In this document: positions 11,293 through 21,230 of the stretch, one piece after another
Position numbering within the stretch: position 1 is the first letter of the stretch
Layout: every line of letters starts with the position of its first letter
Assembly (NCBI GenBank): GCA_022653695.1
Contig: JALCSW010000002.1
Location: forward strand, 124,001-188,000
Direction of reading: 5' to 3'
Length of the DNA: 64,000 nucleotides
Source of the DNA: Bacilli bacterium
Lineage (GTDB): Bacteria > Bacillota_I > Bacilli_A > RFN20 > CAG-826
Position numbers and translations under genes: made by a program
Notes under the pieces: model-generated
The model's input: only the letters and a program-made list of their open reading frames with translations
The model's database searches: none
Told to the model about the DNA's origin: nothing

Positions 11293-11752
11293 TTTCGGTA
11301 CCCGTCCTTTCCAATATTCTCTCCTGAAGCGAAAACATGACGTCCTCGTCTTCTTTCTTCATATGGTCATAGCCAAGCAGATGCAGCAAACCGTGGACGA
11401 AGAGAAACGACAATTCCCTTTCAAGGCCGTTCCCAATCTCATTTGCCTGCCGCTTGGCTTGGGGCAGGCAAATGAGGATTTCGCCGAGGATGCGCTCAAC
11501 CGCGGGATCGTTGATTTGGTCATTGGGGTTCTTGTCGTCGTTGAAGGCGAAGCTAATGACGTCGGTGACCTTGTCAACCTTCCGATAATCGCGGTTTATT
11601 CGATGAATCGTCTCATCGTCAACAAGGGAAACGTCGATTTCATAATTTGTTTTCACCCCCAAAAGATCAAAGGCGGCTTTCGCGATGGCGGAATAGCGCT
11701 TCGCGAGATGCTCGTAAGCGGCCCCAAACGGGTTATCGAACGATACTTCCAT
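11285..11752 (-). CDS. ybeY: endoribonuclease YbeY
   Basis: RDYRKVDKVTDVISFAF..., HGLLHLLGYDHMKKED. Confidence 0.95.
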   Translation of the reverse strand: MEVSFDNPFGAAYEHLAKRYSAIAKAAFDLLGVKTNYEIDVSLVDDETIHRINRDYRKVDKVTDVISFAFNDDKNPNDQINDPAVERILGEILICLPQAKRQANEIGNGLERELSFLFVHGLLHLLGYDHMKKEDEDVMFSLQERILERTGTENG

Positions 11753-11787
11753 AGCGTGATTACTCTACCACGTCATAGCCTTAAAGG

Positions 11788-12996
11788 CTATTCACTATCA
11801 GCCTTTTTGGCGAAATATTCGCGAAAATACGCCTCGTCGCCCTCCCGCTCTGGCTCCGAGAAAATGAAGGAGAAGGTTCGATCGAAAGCCTCGCCCGCAG
11901 CCAAAACGCCGAAAAAATGAAAGAGATAGAAATTCAGGGAAGGCGTCCCCTGACCTAAAAAGCAAAAGAAAGTTATGGCAAGGCAAAAGACATAGAAGAC
12001 GATCTTCGAATAGCCGAGGCGATCGGCGATCCCATAGGTCTCATCGTTTATCCGCGCCAACTTCGAGAAGGCCTCTTGCGGCTTCAGCGCTTTGGCGAAG
12101 AGGGAATCCTCCATCGATTCGAGGGCCGATCTCCGCTTCCGAAGCCGCCAGGCAAAGAGGCTGGCGGTCACCCCTTCGTAGACTCCCACGGCCCCTAAGG
12201 CGATGAAGAACGAAGGATTGTTGGCCCCGACGAGAAAGCCAAGCGCGACGAGCAGGAACGCCGCCGAGCAGCAGTCGAGGGGAGAGGCGAGGAAGTCGCG
12301 CTTGTAGGAATTGTAGCGAACGTAATTCTCCCGAAAACGCGACGGATCACCATCATAGGTCGAGATAAGCCAGCGACCATCGAATTTCCTCATGATCCGC
12401 ACCGAAAGGAAACGGCGCAGAATCGTCAGGATCCCGAAAGCGGAGAAACAACCTATCGGGAAAAGAAACGATCCCTTCCCGTTCATGAAATAGAAGCCAA
12501 AAAGAAGGGCGGCGTTGGCGGCGAACTCGATCAGCGCGCTCACGAAGGACGGCCAAACCGGCTGGATTTTTCCCTTGCGGCAAGAGACTTTCTTCCTCTT
12601 GTAGGAAACGATTTCGCCAAAGAGGCAAGTCCACGCCTCTTCGAAGTCGGAAAAGGGGACGCGGCGCCTTCCCTCGGCGGGATCGAGCAGGACTATGCCG
12701 CGGCGATCGATCCTCTCGACGACAGCCATATGCTCACACCCATCGCGCTTTAGAAGAACGAGCATCGGCAGTTTGTCGGCCCCGCGGATGGCGGATGGGG
12801 CGAGGGCCCTTCGAAACTCGAGGCGGAGGCCTTCTCTTTGAGCCGCCTTGCTTAAAAGCTCGAGCGAGTAGGGAGGATGCCCCTCGATGGTCAGGAATCG
12901 GTAGTTTCGGTCATGGCTGAGATAGACGAGCAGCATCCTGAGCGCGGCGAGGCCGCAACCTTTCTCGCCCGGTTGCCGGATGGTTTTGATTCTCAT
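11788..12996 (-). CDS. C39-family cysteine peptidase fused to an ABC-exporter-like membrane domain, no ATPase domain
   Basis: C39 triad pattern: QPGEKGCGLAALRMLL (Cys), CEHMAVVERI (His), LLDPAEG (Asp); then several hydrophobic segments; ends without Walker A or LSGGQ. Confidence 0.75.
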   Translation of the reverse strand: MRIKTIRQPGEKGCGLAALRMLLVYLSHDRNYRFLTIEGHPPYSLELLSKAAQREGLRLEFRRALAPSAIRGADKLPMLVLLKRDGCEHMAVVERIDRRGIVLLDPAEGRRRVPFSDFEEAWTCLFGEIVSYKRKKVSCRKGKIQPVWPSFVSALIEFAANAALLFGFYFMNGKGSFLFPIGCFSAFGILTILRRFLSVRIMRKFDGRWLISTYDGDPSRFRENYVRYNSYKRDFLASPLDCCSAAFLLVALGFLVGANNPSFFIALGAVGVYEGVTASLFAWRLRKRRSALESMEDSLFAKALKPQEAFSKLARINDETYGIADRLGYSKIVFYVFCLAITFFCFLGQGTPSLNFYLFHFFGVLAAGEAFDRTFSFIFSEPEREGDEAYFREYFAKKADSE

Positions 12997-13030
12997 GCCA
13001 AAATTTAGGGCCGAAAACCCGAAAAGTACC

Positions 13031-13066
13031 AAGACAAAAACAAAACCCTGAGAGAACCCAGGGTTT
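13031..13066 (-). terminator. intrinsic terminator downstream of rpsU
   Basis: Minus strand AAACCCTG-GGTTCTCT-CAGGGTTT followed by TGTTTTTGTCTT. Confidence 0.8.
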
Positions 13067-13081
13067 ATCGCTATTTTTCAA

Positions 13082-13258
13082 TCACCACTTTTTGCGGCGG
13101 GCTAACTCGGACTTCCGTTTCCGCTTAAGTCCGGTCTTCAGGTAAAACTCGCGTTTGCGGCTTTCCATAAGGACGCCGCTCTTGTTGACGCTGCGTTTGA
13201 AGCGACGGAGGGCATCGTCCAAGGTTTCGCCTTCGTGCAAGACTGTTTTGATGGCCAT
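13082..13258 (-). CDS. rpsU: 30S ribosomal protein S21
   Basis: [58 protein letters not shown]. Confidence 0.95.
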   Translation of the reverse strand: MAIKTVLHEGETLDDALRRFKRSVNKSGVLMESRKREFYLKTGLKRKRKSELARRKKW

Positions 13259-13380
13259 GACAATCACCTCTTTTCGCCTTTGGCAGCGGGATAATTCTAC
13301 CTCTCGCGGCGTCGAATGCAAGAAAGAAACGAAGTTTTCGTCCAAGGCCCGGCAAACGATGGTATCATTGCCATTGTCAC

Positions 13381-14346
13381 ATGGATCCCGTCGTTTCCCT
13401 TATCGTTCCGGCCTATAACAGCGAGAAATACATTCTCGAAGCCTTTTCGTCGTTCGCCGCCCAAGACTTCAGGGAACCGTATGAGGTCATCGCCGTTATC
13501 GATCCTTCCACGGACAAAACGGCCGAGATGGCGGAAAACTTCGCCAAAACGCACCCCAACTTCAAAATCATCCTCAATGAGCCGAAACTGGGTTTGGGGA
13601 AGAGTCGCCTCAAGGCGATTTCGAAAGCGAAAGGCGAATACGTCGCCTTCGCCGACGCCGACGACGTCCTGTCCACTTGCGCTTTGCGAACCTTCGTCGA
13701 GGCCATGCGCAAAACGGGGGCGGACTGCGTCAACTGCTCTTTTAAAATCCTGCATAGCAAAAGCGACGGAACCGAAGTCAAACGCAGCAATCCGTTCGTC
13801 CTCCAAAAAACCCTCACGCGGGAACAAGCCGTCGGGGAATACTTGGCCGATCGGCGCATCCGCGGTTTCCTTTGGACCAAAATTTACAAGCGTTCAGTCC
13901 TGAATAGCCGTCCCATCCTCGTCCTCAACGAACCCACGGATATGTTTGAGGACGTCGCCATCAATTTCACGTTCATTTGCCATTGCCAAAGGGTCGCGGT
14001 CATCAAAGACGCCCTTTATTATTATCGCAAGGGAGTCCCCGGATCCAACACCACCATCAAGAGGACCGATAGGGCGATCCGTCACCTCATCGTGTTCGCG
14101 ATGATGCGATTGTTCCTTGAGAAATTCACAACTAAGAAGTTACTGAATATATACTATAAACATCTTGATGCCATGTCGCTTTCCCTCTTATTCGACGAGA
14201 TGCTCGACAAGAGGGCCGGAGGCGATGCCGCCGCCAACAAAAAACTCGTTTCGGAGCAATTCAAATTTCTTAAAGCCAAAGGGAAGCCCCTTCCTATCCA
14301 AGGCACCGTTTGGGAAGAAACTTCCAACCGTTGCTTCTTATTTTGA
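13381..14346 (+). CDS. family 2 glycosyltransferase
   Basis: [26 protein letters not shown]...[13 protein letters not shown]...[11 protein letters not shown]. Confidence 0.9.
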   Translation: MDPVVSLIVPAYNSEKYILEAFSSFAAQDFREPYEVIAVIDPSTDKTAEMAENFAKTHPNFKIILNEPKLGLGKSRLKAISKAKGEYVAFADADDVLSTCALRTFVEAMRKTGADCVNCSFKILHSKSDGTEVKRSNPFVLQKTLTREQAVGEYLADRRIRGFLWTKIYKRSVLNSRPILVLNEPTDMFEDVAINFTFICHCQRVAVIKDALYYYRKGVPGSNTTIKRTDRAIRHLIVFAMMRLFLEKFTTKKLLNIYYKHLDAMSLSLLFDEMLDKRAGGDAAANKKLVSEQFKFLKAKGKPLPIQGTVWEETSNRCFLF

Positions 14347-15360
14347 GGCTTTCCCCGAAGCGAGCACCTTCTCGTACACCGCCTTGAGTCGCTCGCCGAT
14401 TTTTGGCAAATCCCTTTCGGCGGCGACTTGGTAGCCGGCCTCAAGGATGCGTGGGTCCTCCCCCCGCTCGAGCAGCTCGCGGATCGCTTTCGCAAAACCC
14501 TCAACGTCGCTTCGGAGATGGCAGTTTATACCATCCTTCAGCCAAGGCTTATAAGCGCCGATGTCGCGGAGAACGGAAGGCGTTCGGCTCGCTAGAGCCT
14601 CCAAAACCACGATTCCCTCCGTTTCTTCGCGCGAAGGGAAGAAGAAGACGGAGGCCGCTTGGTAAGCGCCGCGAATCAGGCGTCCCTTCGCGTAACCGGC
14701 CATGACGACGTTGCTTGGCTTATGGCGAAGCGCTCTCTTGATCGGGAGGCTTATTGCGACGCGCATAAGGGATCCGAACCACATGAATTTGACATCGGGC
14801 ATCTTCTTGGCGACCCTAAAAAAATCGTCGAGGCCTTTTCGCTCAAAGGGGAATCCGACGCCGATCACGAGTTTCTCCCCTTCCTTGACCCCATACTTCT
14901 CGCGAAAAGCCTTTTTGGCTTCCTCGTCAGGGGCGTAAGATGGCAGATCGATGCCATTGCTGATCGCGTAAACGGGGCAATTAACGCCTTTGTAACGTTC
15001 GATCAGCCCTTTGGAATAAGGCGTTGGGGTAATAATGCAGTCGGCGTGACCATACATATAATCAAGCGCGCGATCGACATATGGCTCGGCCAGTTGCCAG
15101 CCAAAGAAGGAACGACGGAAATCCTCATGGGTGCTATGCCCATGGACGATAACCGGGACCCCTTTGCGGCGGCACTGCCGCAAAACGACGTGGCTTTTGA
15201 GCCAAACCGTGTTTATGTGAGCCAAATCGAACTTATCGAACGGATTCAAAGTGAAAGGGACCTTCGCGTCGCGAAGGGCGATCATCTGATGATTCTCGGC
15301 ATGGCCGATCCCACTCGACTGGATGGCCTTGCGATTCTCAAAGTAAAGAAAGACCTTCAT
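14338..15360 (-). CDS. family 4 glycosyltransferase, possibly glycolipid synthesis
   Basis: VIVHGHSTHEDFRRSFFG..., ISNGIDLPSYAP, GVGFPFERKGLDDF, FFFPSREETEGIVVLEALASRTPSVLRDIGAY. Confidence 0.88.
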   Translation of the reverse strand: MKVFLYFENRKAIQSSGIGHAENHQMIALRDAKVPFTLNPFDKFDLAHINTVWLKSHVVLRQCRRKGVPVIVHGHSTHEDFRRSFFGWQLAEPYVDRALDYMYGHADCIITPTPYSKGLIERYKGVNCPVYAISNGIDLPSYAPDEEAKKAFREKYGVKEGEKLVIGVGFPFERKGLDDFFRVAKKMPDVKFMWFGSLMRVAISLPIKRALRHKPSNVVMAGYAKGRLIRGAYQAASVFFFPSREETEGIVVLEALASRTPSVLRDIGAYKPWLKDGINCHLRSDVEGFAKAIRELLERGEDPRILEAGYQVAAERDLPKIGERLKAVYEKVLASGKASK

Positions 15361-15384
15361 GTTCTTTGGCTCCGCCGATGAAAG

Positions 15385-16032
15385 CTATTTCTCGTTCATT
15401 ATCTCGACGCTATGGGAGCAGCCAATGCGATTGGCTCCGGCGGCGATCATGTCGAGGACGTCTTTCTTCGTGTGGATGCCGCCCGCGGCTTTCACGCCGA
15501 GGAGCGGCCCGACCGCCCGACGCATCAGTTTGACGTCATGGGCCGTGGCTCCGCCTTTGCCAAATCCGGTCGAAGTTTTGACGAAATCGGCGCCGCCGCG
15601 CTTGCAAGCCTTGGCCGATTCGACGATTTCGGCCTCACTCAGATAGCAGTTCTCAAGGATGACCTTAAGAACGATGCCGCTTCCCACGGCCGCTTTGACT
15701 TTGCGAACCTCGGCCTCGATGAAACTGAAGTCGTGCTCCTTGGCCATGGAAATGTTCTGGACCATGTCGACTTCGCTGGCCCCTTTCTTCACCGCGAGCG
15801 AGGCGGCGTAGGCGATGGTGGCCGGTTCCTCGGCTCCGAGCGGGAACCCGACGACCGTGCAGACCTTGACGGAACTCCCCTTAAGAAGTTTGGCGCATAG
15901 CGGGACGTAAAACGGGTTGACGCAGACGGACATGAAATCGTACTCCTTCGCCTCGGCGCAAAGTTTGGTGATTTCGGCGATGGTGGCATCGGCCTTCAAA
16001 AGCGTGTGATCGAAGAACTTGTTGAACTGCAT
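15385..16032 (-). CDS. deoC: deoxyribose-phosphate aldolase
   Basis: FDHTLLKADATIAEITKLCAEA..., SVCVNPFYVPL, VKTSTGFGKGGAT, VKAAGGIHTKKD. Confidence 0.96.
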   Translation of the reverse strand: MQFNKFFDHTLLKADATIAEITKLCAEAKEYDFMSVCVNPFYVPLCAKLLKGSSVKVCTVVGFPLGAEEPATIAYAASLAVKKGASEVDMVQNISMAKEHDFSFIEAEVRKVKAAVGSGIVLKVILENCYLSEAEIVESAKACKRGGADFVKTSTGFGKGGATAHDVKLMRRAVGPLLGVKAAGGIHTKKDVLDMIAAGANRIGCSHSVEIMNEK

Positions 16033-16080
16033 TTGGCTAACCCTCCGAGTTAACAATAAACTATACGCTGCGCTCCTGCA

Positions 16081-16107
16081 TAAAAAAAGAAGCTCCAAGG
16101 AGTTTCT
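16081..16107 (-). terminator. intrinsic terminator downstream of rpmF
   Basis: Minus strand AGAAACTCC-TT-GGAGCTTCT then TTTTTTA. Confidence 0.7.
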
Positions 16108-16129
16108 TTTCCCTTTTTTTGGCCAGCTT

Positions 16130-16336
16130 TCACTTCTTTTTGGCCGGCTCGCCCTTCTCCTTCGAAAGGTGAAGAACGTCCTTGCCGTTATAGTAGCCGC
16201 ATTCCGGGCACACATGGTGGGCCTGGATGAGGGCGCCGCAATGCGGGCATGCGACCATGCCGGTCACATGAAGCTTAAAATGCCCACGGCGGAGTCTCTT
16301 CGCGGTTTTGCTGGTACGTCTGAACGGAACTGCCAT
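16130..16336 (-). CDS. rpmF: 50S ribosomal protein L32 (zinc-ribbon form)
   Basis: [22 protein letters not shown]...[26 protein letters not shown]. Confidence 0.95.
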   Translation of the reverse strand: MAVPFRRTSKTAKRLRRGHFKLHVTGMVACPHCGALIQAHHVCPECGYYNGKDVLHLSKEKGEPAKKK

Positions 16337-16487
16337 TTTGCTATCCTCCGACTTCCCCTTAGGGGGAACCGTTACATTATAGATAAAAAGGAACGCAAGT
16401 CAACGAAACGCTATACAATGTCAAAAAAAGTCACGTTTGTTTCGATTAAACGAAAAAGCAAATTCGCCTTTTCAAAGTTTATTTTCC

Positions 16488-17771
16488 TCAGTCGGCGGCG
16501 TTTTCCCGCGAATAGACGACCTCGCGGATCCGCCCATGGAGCGGAACGGGGCTCACGCTTTTGACGTATAGGTAATTGCTCGAATGGCCATAGGCCAGTT
16601 TCCTCTCCGCGTCATAATCCTCGTAAAGAACGGAAAGGTTCCGGCCGTAAAAACGCTCTTCGTATTCGTGGCGGAGTTTCTTCGAAAGGGCAAGAAGCTC
16701 TTGAACGCGCCGTTGCTTCCTCACGGGGTCGATTTGGTCCTTCATGGCCGCGGCGGCCGTCCCCTGCCGGGAACTGAATGGGAAAACGTGGATTTCGGCG
16801 AAACGGGCCTTCTCGCAGAAAGATAGGCATTCCTTCCATTCCTCGTCGCTCTCGCCGGGGAAGCCGGCGATGACGTCGGTCGTGATGGCGATATCAGGCC
16901 GAATGGAACGGATTTCCTTGAGTTTGCGCAGGAAAAAATCGGTATCGTATTTGCGTTTCATCCGTCTGAGGACGCTCGAGCTGCCCGACTGAAGCGGAAT
17001 GTGGAGGTGATCGCAAACCGCCGCTTTGTCGCGCAAAAGGGAAAGGAAGGCATCACTGATCTCCGTGTCCTCGATCGAAGAGACGCGCAAACGGGGCAAG
17101 CCCGGATTGTCATCGATCGCCTCGCGCAGAAGATCGGGAAGACGATAAGAGCCATCCCCTAAATCTTTGCCATAACCGCCGATATGGATGCCGGCGATCA
17201 CGATCTCTTTGTAACCACGCTCCACCATTCGCCTTATTTCCTTCCTCACGGCGAGGGGATCGCGGCTCCGGCTGTTCCCACGGAGCGTCGGGATGAGGCA
17301 ATAGGCGCAGAAATTATCGCATCCATCCTGGATTTTCAAATAAGCGCGCGCATTCGTCTCGTAAGCCATGGGACCAAGTTCCTCGTAACGCTCATGGCGG
17401 ACGCTCGAAGAGACGTCGATGATCGGTTCGCGGTCCTTCAAAAACGCGGCCACGTAGGAGAGGAGTTTGCTTCTATGAGCCGTCCCGATGACGACGTCGG
17501 CGCCGATTTGACGCGCCTCGTGGACGTGAAGTTCGCTCCAGCAACCCATCACCGCGATGACGGCATGGGGAGCCAGGCGCCGGATGCGGCGGACGCGTTG
17601 CCGGCTTTTTTGGTCGGCCGTCGCCGTGACGCTGCAGGTGTTGACGATGGCAAGCTCGGCTTCCGCGATCTTCCTTGTTTCGCGATTCCCCGCGGCCAAA
17701 AGGGCTTCGCGCAAGGCCCCAAGCTCATAGAAGTTGACCTTGCAACCCAACCCCGAAAGATAGAATCTCAT
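16488..17771 (-). CDS. mtaB: tRNA (N6-threonylcarbamoyladenosine(37)-C2)-methylthiotransferase MtaB
   Basis: NTCSVTATADQKSRQRVRRI, radical SAM CDNFCAYCLIP, HIPLQSGS; conserved order after dnaK-dnaJ-rsmE. Confidence 0.93.
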   Translation of the reverse strand: MRFYLSGLGCKVNFYELGALREALLAAGNRETRKIAEAELAIVNTCSVTATADQKSRQRVRRIRRLAPHAVIAVMGCWSELHVHEARQIGADVVIGTAHRSKLLSYVAAFLKDREPIIDVSSSVRHERYEELGPMAYETNARAYLKIQDGCDNFCAYCLIPTLRGNSRSRDPLAVRKEIRRMVERGYKEIVIAGIHIGGYGKDLGDGSYRLPDLLREAIDDNPGLPRLRVSSIEDTEISDAFLSLLRDKAAVCDHLHIPLQSGSSSVLRRMKRKYDTDFFLRKLKEIRSIRPDIAITTDVIAGFPGESDEEWKECLSFCEKARFAEIHVFPFSSRQGTAAAAMKDQIDPVRKQRRVQELLALSKKLRHEYEERFYGRNLSVLYEDYDAERKLAYGHSSNYLYVKSVSPVPLHGRIREVVYSRENAAD

Positions 17772-18541
17772 TTTTTCTCCCCCTTGGGTTCGGAAACGCC
17801 TTTATGGGCGGCCTTGTGGATGAGGCGACCGGAAATGAGGCGATTGTCGAGTAAAGCCGAAAGCGTTTTTTCCTCATCGAAGGCGAAGAAAGCCTCCGCG
17901 ACGGGGCGCAGGCGCTGAATCATATGGGTTTTCTGCGGAAAATCGAGGTATTCGTCGAAAAGGGCGAGGCTCGCCTCCAACCGGCCCTGCCCGTTCACGA
18001 AATAAAGCCGTTCGGCGTCATAATCGTAAAAAGCGGCCTCCTTCCCCGCCCTAAGGACGGGGACAAGACGCGTGAAATTCGAATCGTAGACCCCTATGCC
18101 GTAGTAATCGAAGGGATCGATGATGAGAGGCTCGAAATCCTTTAGCAACGAAAGATATGGCGAAATCGTCAGTTTCGCCCATTCCTTGGCGTAAAGGGAG
18201 TTGAGGGACGAAGGAAAAAGGGGGACGTATATCTTCTTATCGCCAATGGTGAAGGAGGGCAACTCGGAAAGCCGCTCGCGCATGAATTCCTCCATCGAGA
18301 TCCCCTTACGTCCGAGGCGAAGCTTCTCGCGGTAAGCCCGCTCGATCGCCCTTTTGGAGAGGAGAGAGCGAATTATGACGTTCGCGCGGACGATGTCGAA
18401 GGGATCGCCGGCCTTGAGGTAACGGGCGAAGCAATCGAAATTCGCCATCACGCCGGCGTTGGCTCGGTAAAAAAGAGCCTCGGCGGAGTTATAGAAGGCC
18501 GTTTTCCTTTGGTGAAGCGCCAATTCGTGGTAGAGGCCCAT
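17768..18541 (-). CDS. hypothetical protein, no family recognised
   Basis: 257-aa ORF between rsmE remnant and mtaB; 4-nt overlap with mtaB and 1-nt gap from upstream ORF. Confidence 0.75.
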   Translation of the reverse strand: MGLYHELALHQRKTAFYNSAEALFYRANAGVMANFDCFARYLKAGDPFDIVRANVIIRSLLSKRAIERAYREKLRLGRKGISMEEFMRERLSELPSFTIGDKKIYVPLFPSSLNSLYAKEWAKLTISPYLSLLKDFEPLIIDPFDYYGIGVYDSNFTRLVPVLRAGKEAAFYDYDAERLYFVNGQGRLEASLALFDEYLDFPQKTHMIQRLRPVAEAFFAFDEEKTLSALLDNRLISGRLIHKAAHKGVSEPKGEKK

Positions 18542-18542
18542 C

Positions 18543-19058
18543 TTAGCGTCCCTCCTTGCGGAAACTAAAGACGGGGGCTAAGCGAAGCGAGGCCGCGTTT
18601 TCCTTTTCGCCTTCGTAGGCGGTGGCCTTGACCTCGGCCTCTTCTTTCAGAGTCGCGCTTAAAAGACGAATCGCCGCCATCATCGGCACGACGGCGCGCT
18701 TACTTCGCTTGGCCCCTTTCTCGACGATTCTACGGAACCGGAGCCGGCGCTTCTCCCGCTGCCATTCCTCAAGGCGAATAACGGTCCGTTCCGAAAGGAA
18801 GGGAAGGAAGCCGGCGACGCCGAACTTCGTTCCTTTTAGAGGCGTCGGTTCGTCGTGCCCGCCTTTGAGAAGGGAAAAGCCGAAATAGAGGGACGATGGG
18901 AACTGGTCGTCCTCGCGCAAAGGGCGCAAAAGAAGGGCCTTAAGCGGTTCGCGGGAGACGAGGCGCGCCAAATAAACCTCGCCTCCTTCGGCGGCCACCG
19001 CCTCCGAAGGTGAAAAAAACGCCTCTCCGCCGCATGTTTTGGCGAAAAAGCGTTGCAT
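18543..19058 (-). CDS. truncated, divergent RsmE-like protein lacking the C-terminal SAM-binding knot
   Basis: MQRFF start; SSLYFGFSLLKGGHDEPTPLKGTKFGVAGFLPFLSERTVIRLEEWQREKRRLRFRRIVEKGAKRSKRAVVP matches the RsmE SPOUT N-half; YEGEKENAASL then stops with no GPEGG; dnaJ...rsmE-mtaB synteny. Confidence 0.65.
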   Translation of the reverse strand: MQRFFAKTCGGEAFFSPSEAVAAEGGEVYLARLVSREPLKALLLRPLREDDQFPSSLYFGFSLLKGGHDEPTPLKGTKFGVAGFLPFLSERTVIRLEEWQREKRRLRFRRIVEKGAKRSKRAVVPMMAAIRLLSATLKEEAEVKATAYEGEKENAASLRLAPVFSFRKEGR

Positions 19059-19061
19059 GGG

Positions 19062-19502
19062 TTACCTCAGGAATTCCCCGTTCCCGTCCTTAAGCGAGTC
19101 CTTAAAAAAGAACACGAGGCTGCCTAGCATATAGAAGAGCCAGTCGGCCGCGAAAGGGATGAGGAAGGCCCAGACGTTGGCAAGCGAAGGCACGAGGAAG
19201 AAAAGCGCGCATCCGATCCCGCCGACCGCCAAAAGCGTGACGATGAGCGAGACGACCCCGGCGCGAAGTTTCTCAAGATAGAAAAACTGAGCGCCGGAAA
19301 AGCCGATGAACAGGCAAAGAAGACCGGCCGCCTTGCGGGTTTTGCTCTTGTAAAGTTTGTAATTCCCAGTGACGGGATCGACGAATTGGGTCATGTCCTT
19401 CGTCCGGTAGTTCTCGTCGATTGGGTGCGGAGTCCCGCAATAGGGGCATACATCCTTGTCAAAGGCGCTGATCTCTTTGTGGCAATTGCGGCATGTTGGC
19501 AT
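19062..19502 (-). CDS. zinc-ribbon plus TM2-like membrane protein
   Basis: CRNCHKEISAFDKDVCPYCGTPH and hydrophobic hairpins LLCLFIGFSGAQFFYLEKLRAGVVSLIVTLLAVGGIG. Confidence 0.8.
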   Translation of the reverse strand: MPTCRNCHKEISAFDKDVCPYCGTPHPIDENYRTKDMTQFVDPVTGNYKLYKSKTRKAAGLLCLFIGFSGAQFFYLEKLRAGVVSLIVTLLAVGGIGCALFFLVPSLANVWAFLIPFAADWLFYMLGSLVFFFKDSLKDGNGEFLR

Positions 19503-19510
19503 ATATATGG

Positions 19511-19891
19511 TTATCTCCTTATCGCTTTTGAGCCCTCTTTTAGGAAACCGTCGTAGATCCTGAGGCAATCGTCTTCGTTCAGCTCCCGAAATGAGCCGTC
19601 GAGATCGAGATAGACGACTTTCCCGATATGGGCCCAAAGCACGGCCCCGAGGCACATCGGGCAAGGCTTCCCGCTCACGTAGAGCGTCGAAGACGCCAAA
19701 TCGAAGCTTCCGCTCGCCAAGGCGGCCTCATGGATGGCGGCGATCTCGGCATGGGTCGAGGGAAGAGAGGCCCCATGCGCCTTGGCGCAAGCTCGGGCGA
19801 TGATGCGTCCGCCCCTTTCGATGACGGCCCCTTCGCCGATGCCCTTCCCTAGCGCCTTCTCGGCAAGGGCGGCTTTCATGAATTCGTTCAC
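19511..19891 (-). CDS. cytidine-deaminase-fold enzyme, guanine deaminase-like
   Basis: HAEIAAI and PCPMCLGAVLWAHI zinc motifs. Confidence 0.8.
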   Translation of the reverse strand: MNEFMKAALAEKALGKGIGEGAVIERGGRIIARACAKAHGASLPSTHAEIAAIHEAALASGSFDLASSTLYVSGKPCPMCLGAVLWAHIGKVVYLDLDGSFRELNEDDCLRIYDGFLKEGSKAIRR

Positions 19892-19969
19892 GCGCGGCCT
19901 CGCGAGACTACTTTAGCACAAAAAAGAGAACGGCAATAAACATCATGGGCGAATTCGCTTCCTTGAAGG

Positions 19970-19993
19970 AAAAGGCGGCCCTCAAGGGCCACC
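19970..19993 (-). terminator. intrinsic terminator downstream of dnaJ
   Basis: Minus strand GGTGGCCCT-TG-AGGGCCGCC then TTTTCC. Confidence 0.65.
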
Positions 19994-19994
19994 T

Positions 19995-21146
19995 TCAACT
20001 CCATTTCTTCTCTTTCCAACGTTGGAAGGGGCCGCTCTTCTTATGGGACTCCTGGCTTTGGAATTCCTTGAGGAGGGTTTTTTCGCCTTCGGTTAGGTTG
20101 GTTGGGGTCTTCACTTGGATATGGACGAATTCGCTGCCGGGACGGCCTGAGCGGAGGTCCTTCACCCCGCGTTCGCGAAGTTTAAGGATTTGGTTGGGTT
20201 GCGTGCCGGAAGGAACGTCCATTGTGACGATGCCGTAGACCGTAGGAACGTCGATTGAGGTTCCTAAGGCGCAATCGACGAAACTGAGAGTCACGTCGAT
20301 ATGGATGTCGTTGCCCTCCCGCCGGAAGGTATCGCTCGGCTGAACGATGACTTCGACGTAGAGGTCCCCGTTGGGGCCGCCGTTCACGCCGCGCTGCCCC
20401 TTTCCCGAAACCCGGATCTGCTGACCGTTATTGATGCCCGCGGGAATGTTGACGTCGAGGTCCTTATGGACCCTCGTGTAGCCGCTTCCGCCGCAAATGT
20501 GGCAGGATTTGCCGACGACTTTTCCGGTGCCGTGGCAGCGGGGGCAGACGCCCTCGCTTTCCATCATGCCGAAGATGGTCTGGCGGCGTTGGCGCACGTA
20601 ACCCGTGCCGCCGCAGGCGGGGCAGGTCGAGACATCGCTCGGGCTTTCGGCGCCGGTGCCATGGCAATGGGGGCAGGGTTCGTCATAGGTGATGGGGATG
20701 CTCACGTGGCGGCCGGCGATGGCCGCCATGAAATCGATCTTGACCCGATAGAGGGTGTCCTCGCCCTTGGCGGGGGAACCGTCGCTGCGGGCCCTTTGCT
20801 GGCCGCCGCCCCCGAAGAAAGAGGCGAAGATATCGTTGAGGTCGACGTCCCCGAAGCCTTGGCTCGAGAAGCCGCCGCCAGCGAAGGGGTTGCCCGCCCC
20901 GCCCGTGGAGGCGCCTTGCTCGAAAGCGGCCATGCCGTACTGATCGTACATTTTGCGCTTATTGTCGTCGTAAAGGACGTCGTAAGCCTCCTGAATCTCC
21001 TCGAATTTCTTCGGGGCGTCAGGCGACTTGTTGAGGTCGGGGTGATATTTCTTGGCCAGTTTGCGATAAGCCGATTTGATCTCATCCTTGCTGGCGGATT
21101 TGTTGACGCCCAGCACCTCGTAATAGTCGCGTTTGCTCGTTGGCAT
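19995..21146 (-). CDS. dnaJ: chaperone DnaJ
   Basis: J domain with HPD; four CxxCxGxG zinc repeats. Confidence 0.97.
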   Translation of the reverse strand: MPTSKRDYYEVLGVNKSASKDEIKSAYRKLAKKYHPDLNKSPDAPKKFEEIQEAYDVLYDDNKRKMYDQYGMAAFEQGASTGGAGNPFAGGGFSSQGFGDVDLNDIFASFFGGGGQQRARSDGSPAKGEDTLYRVKIDFMAAIAGRHVSIPITYDEPCPHCHGTGAESPSDVSTCPACGGTGYVRQRRQTIFGMMESEGVCPRCHGTGKVVGKSCHICGGSGYTRVHKDLDVNIPAGINNGQQIRVSGKGQRGVNGGPNGDLYVEVIVQPSDTFRREGNDIHIDVTLSFVDCALGTSIDVPTVYGIVTMDVPSGTQPNQILKLRERGVKDLRSGRPGSEFVHIQVKTPTNLTEGEKTLLKEFQSQESHKKSGPFQRWKEKKWS

Positions 21147-21230
21147 GAAGGAACCTCCTCTCTTTAGAATATGGCAACGCGCCGCCCCCTAAGGAGCGGC
21201 GCCGCCATCGCGATCGCCGACCGGACCGTC

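Noticed and set aside
21179-21205. GC-rich hairpin between dnaK and dnaJ
   Set aside because: No U-run; probably an mRNA processing or stability hairpin, not enough to call a terminator.
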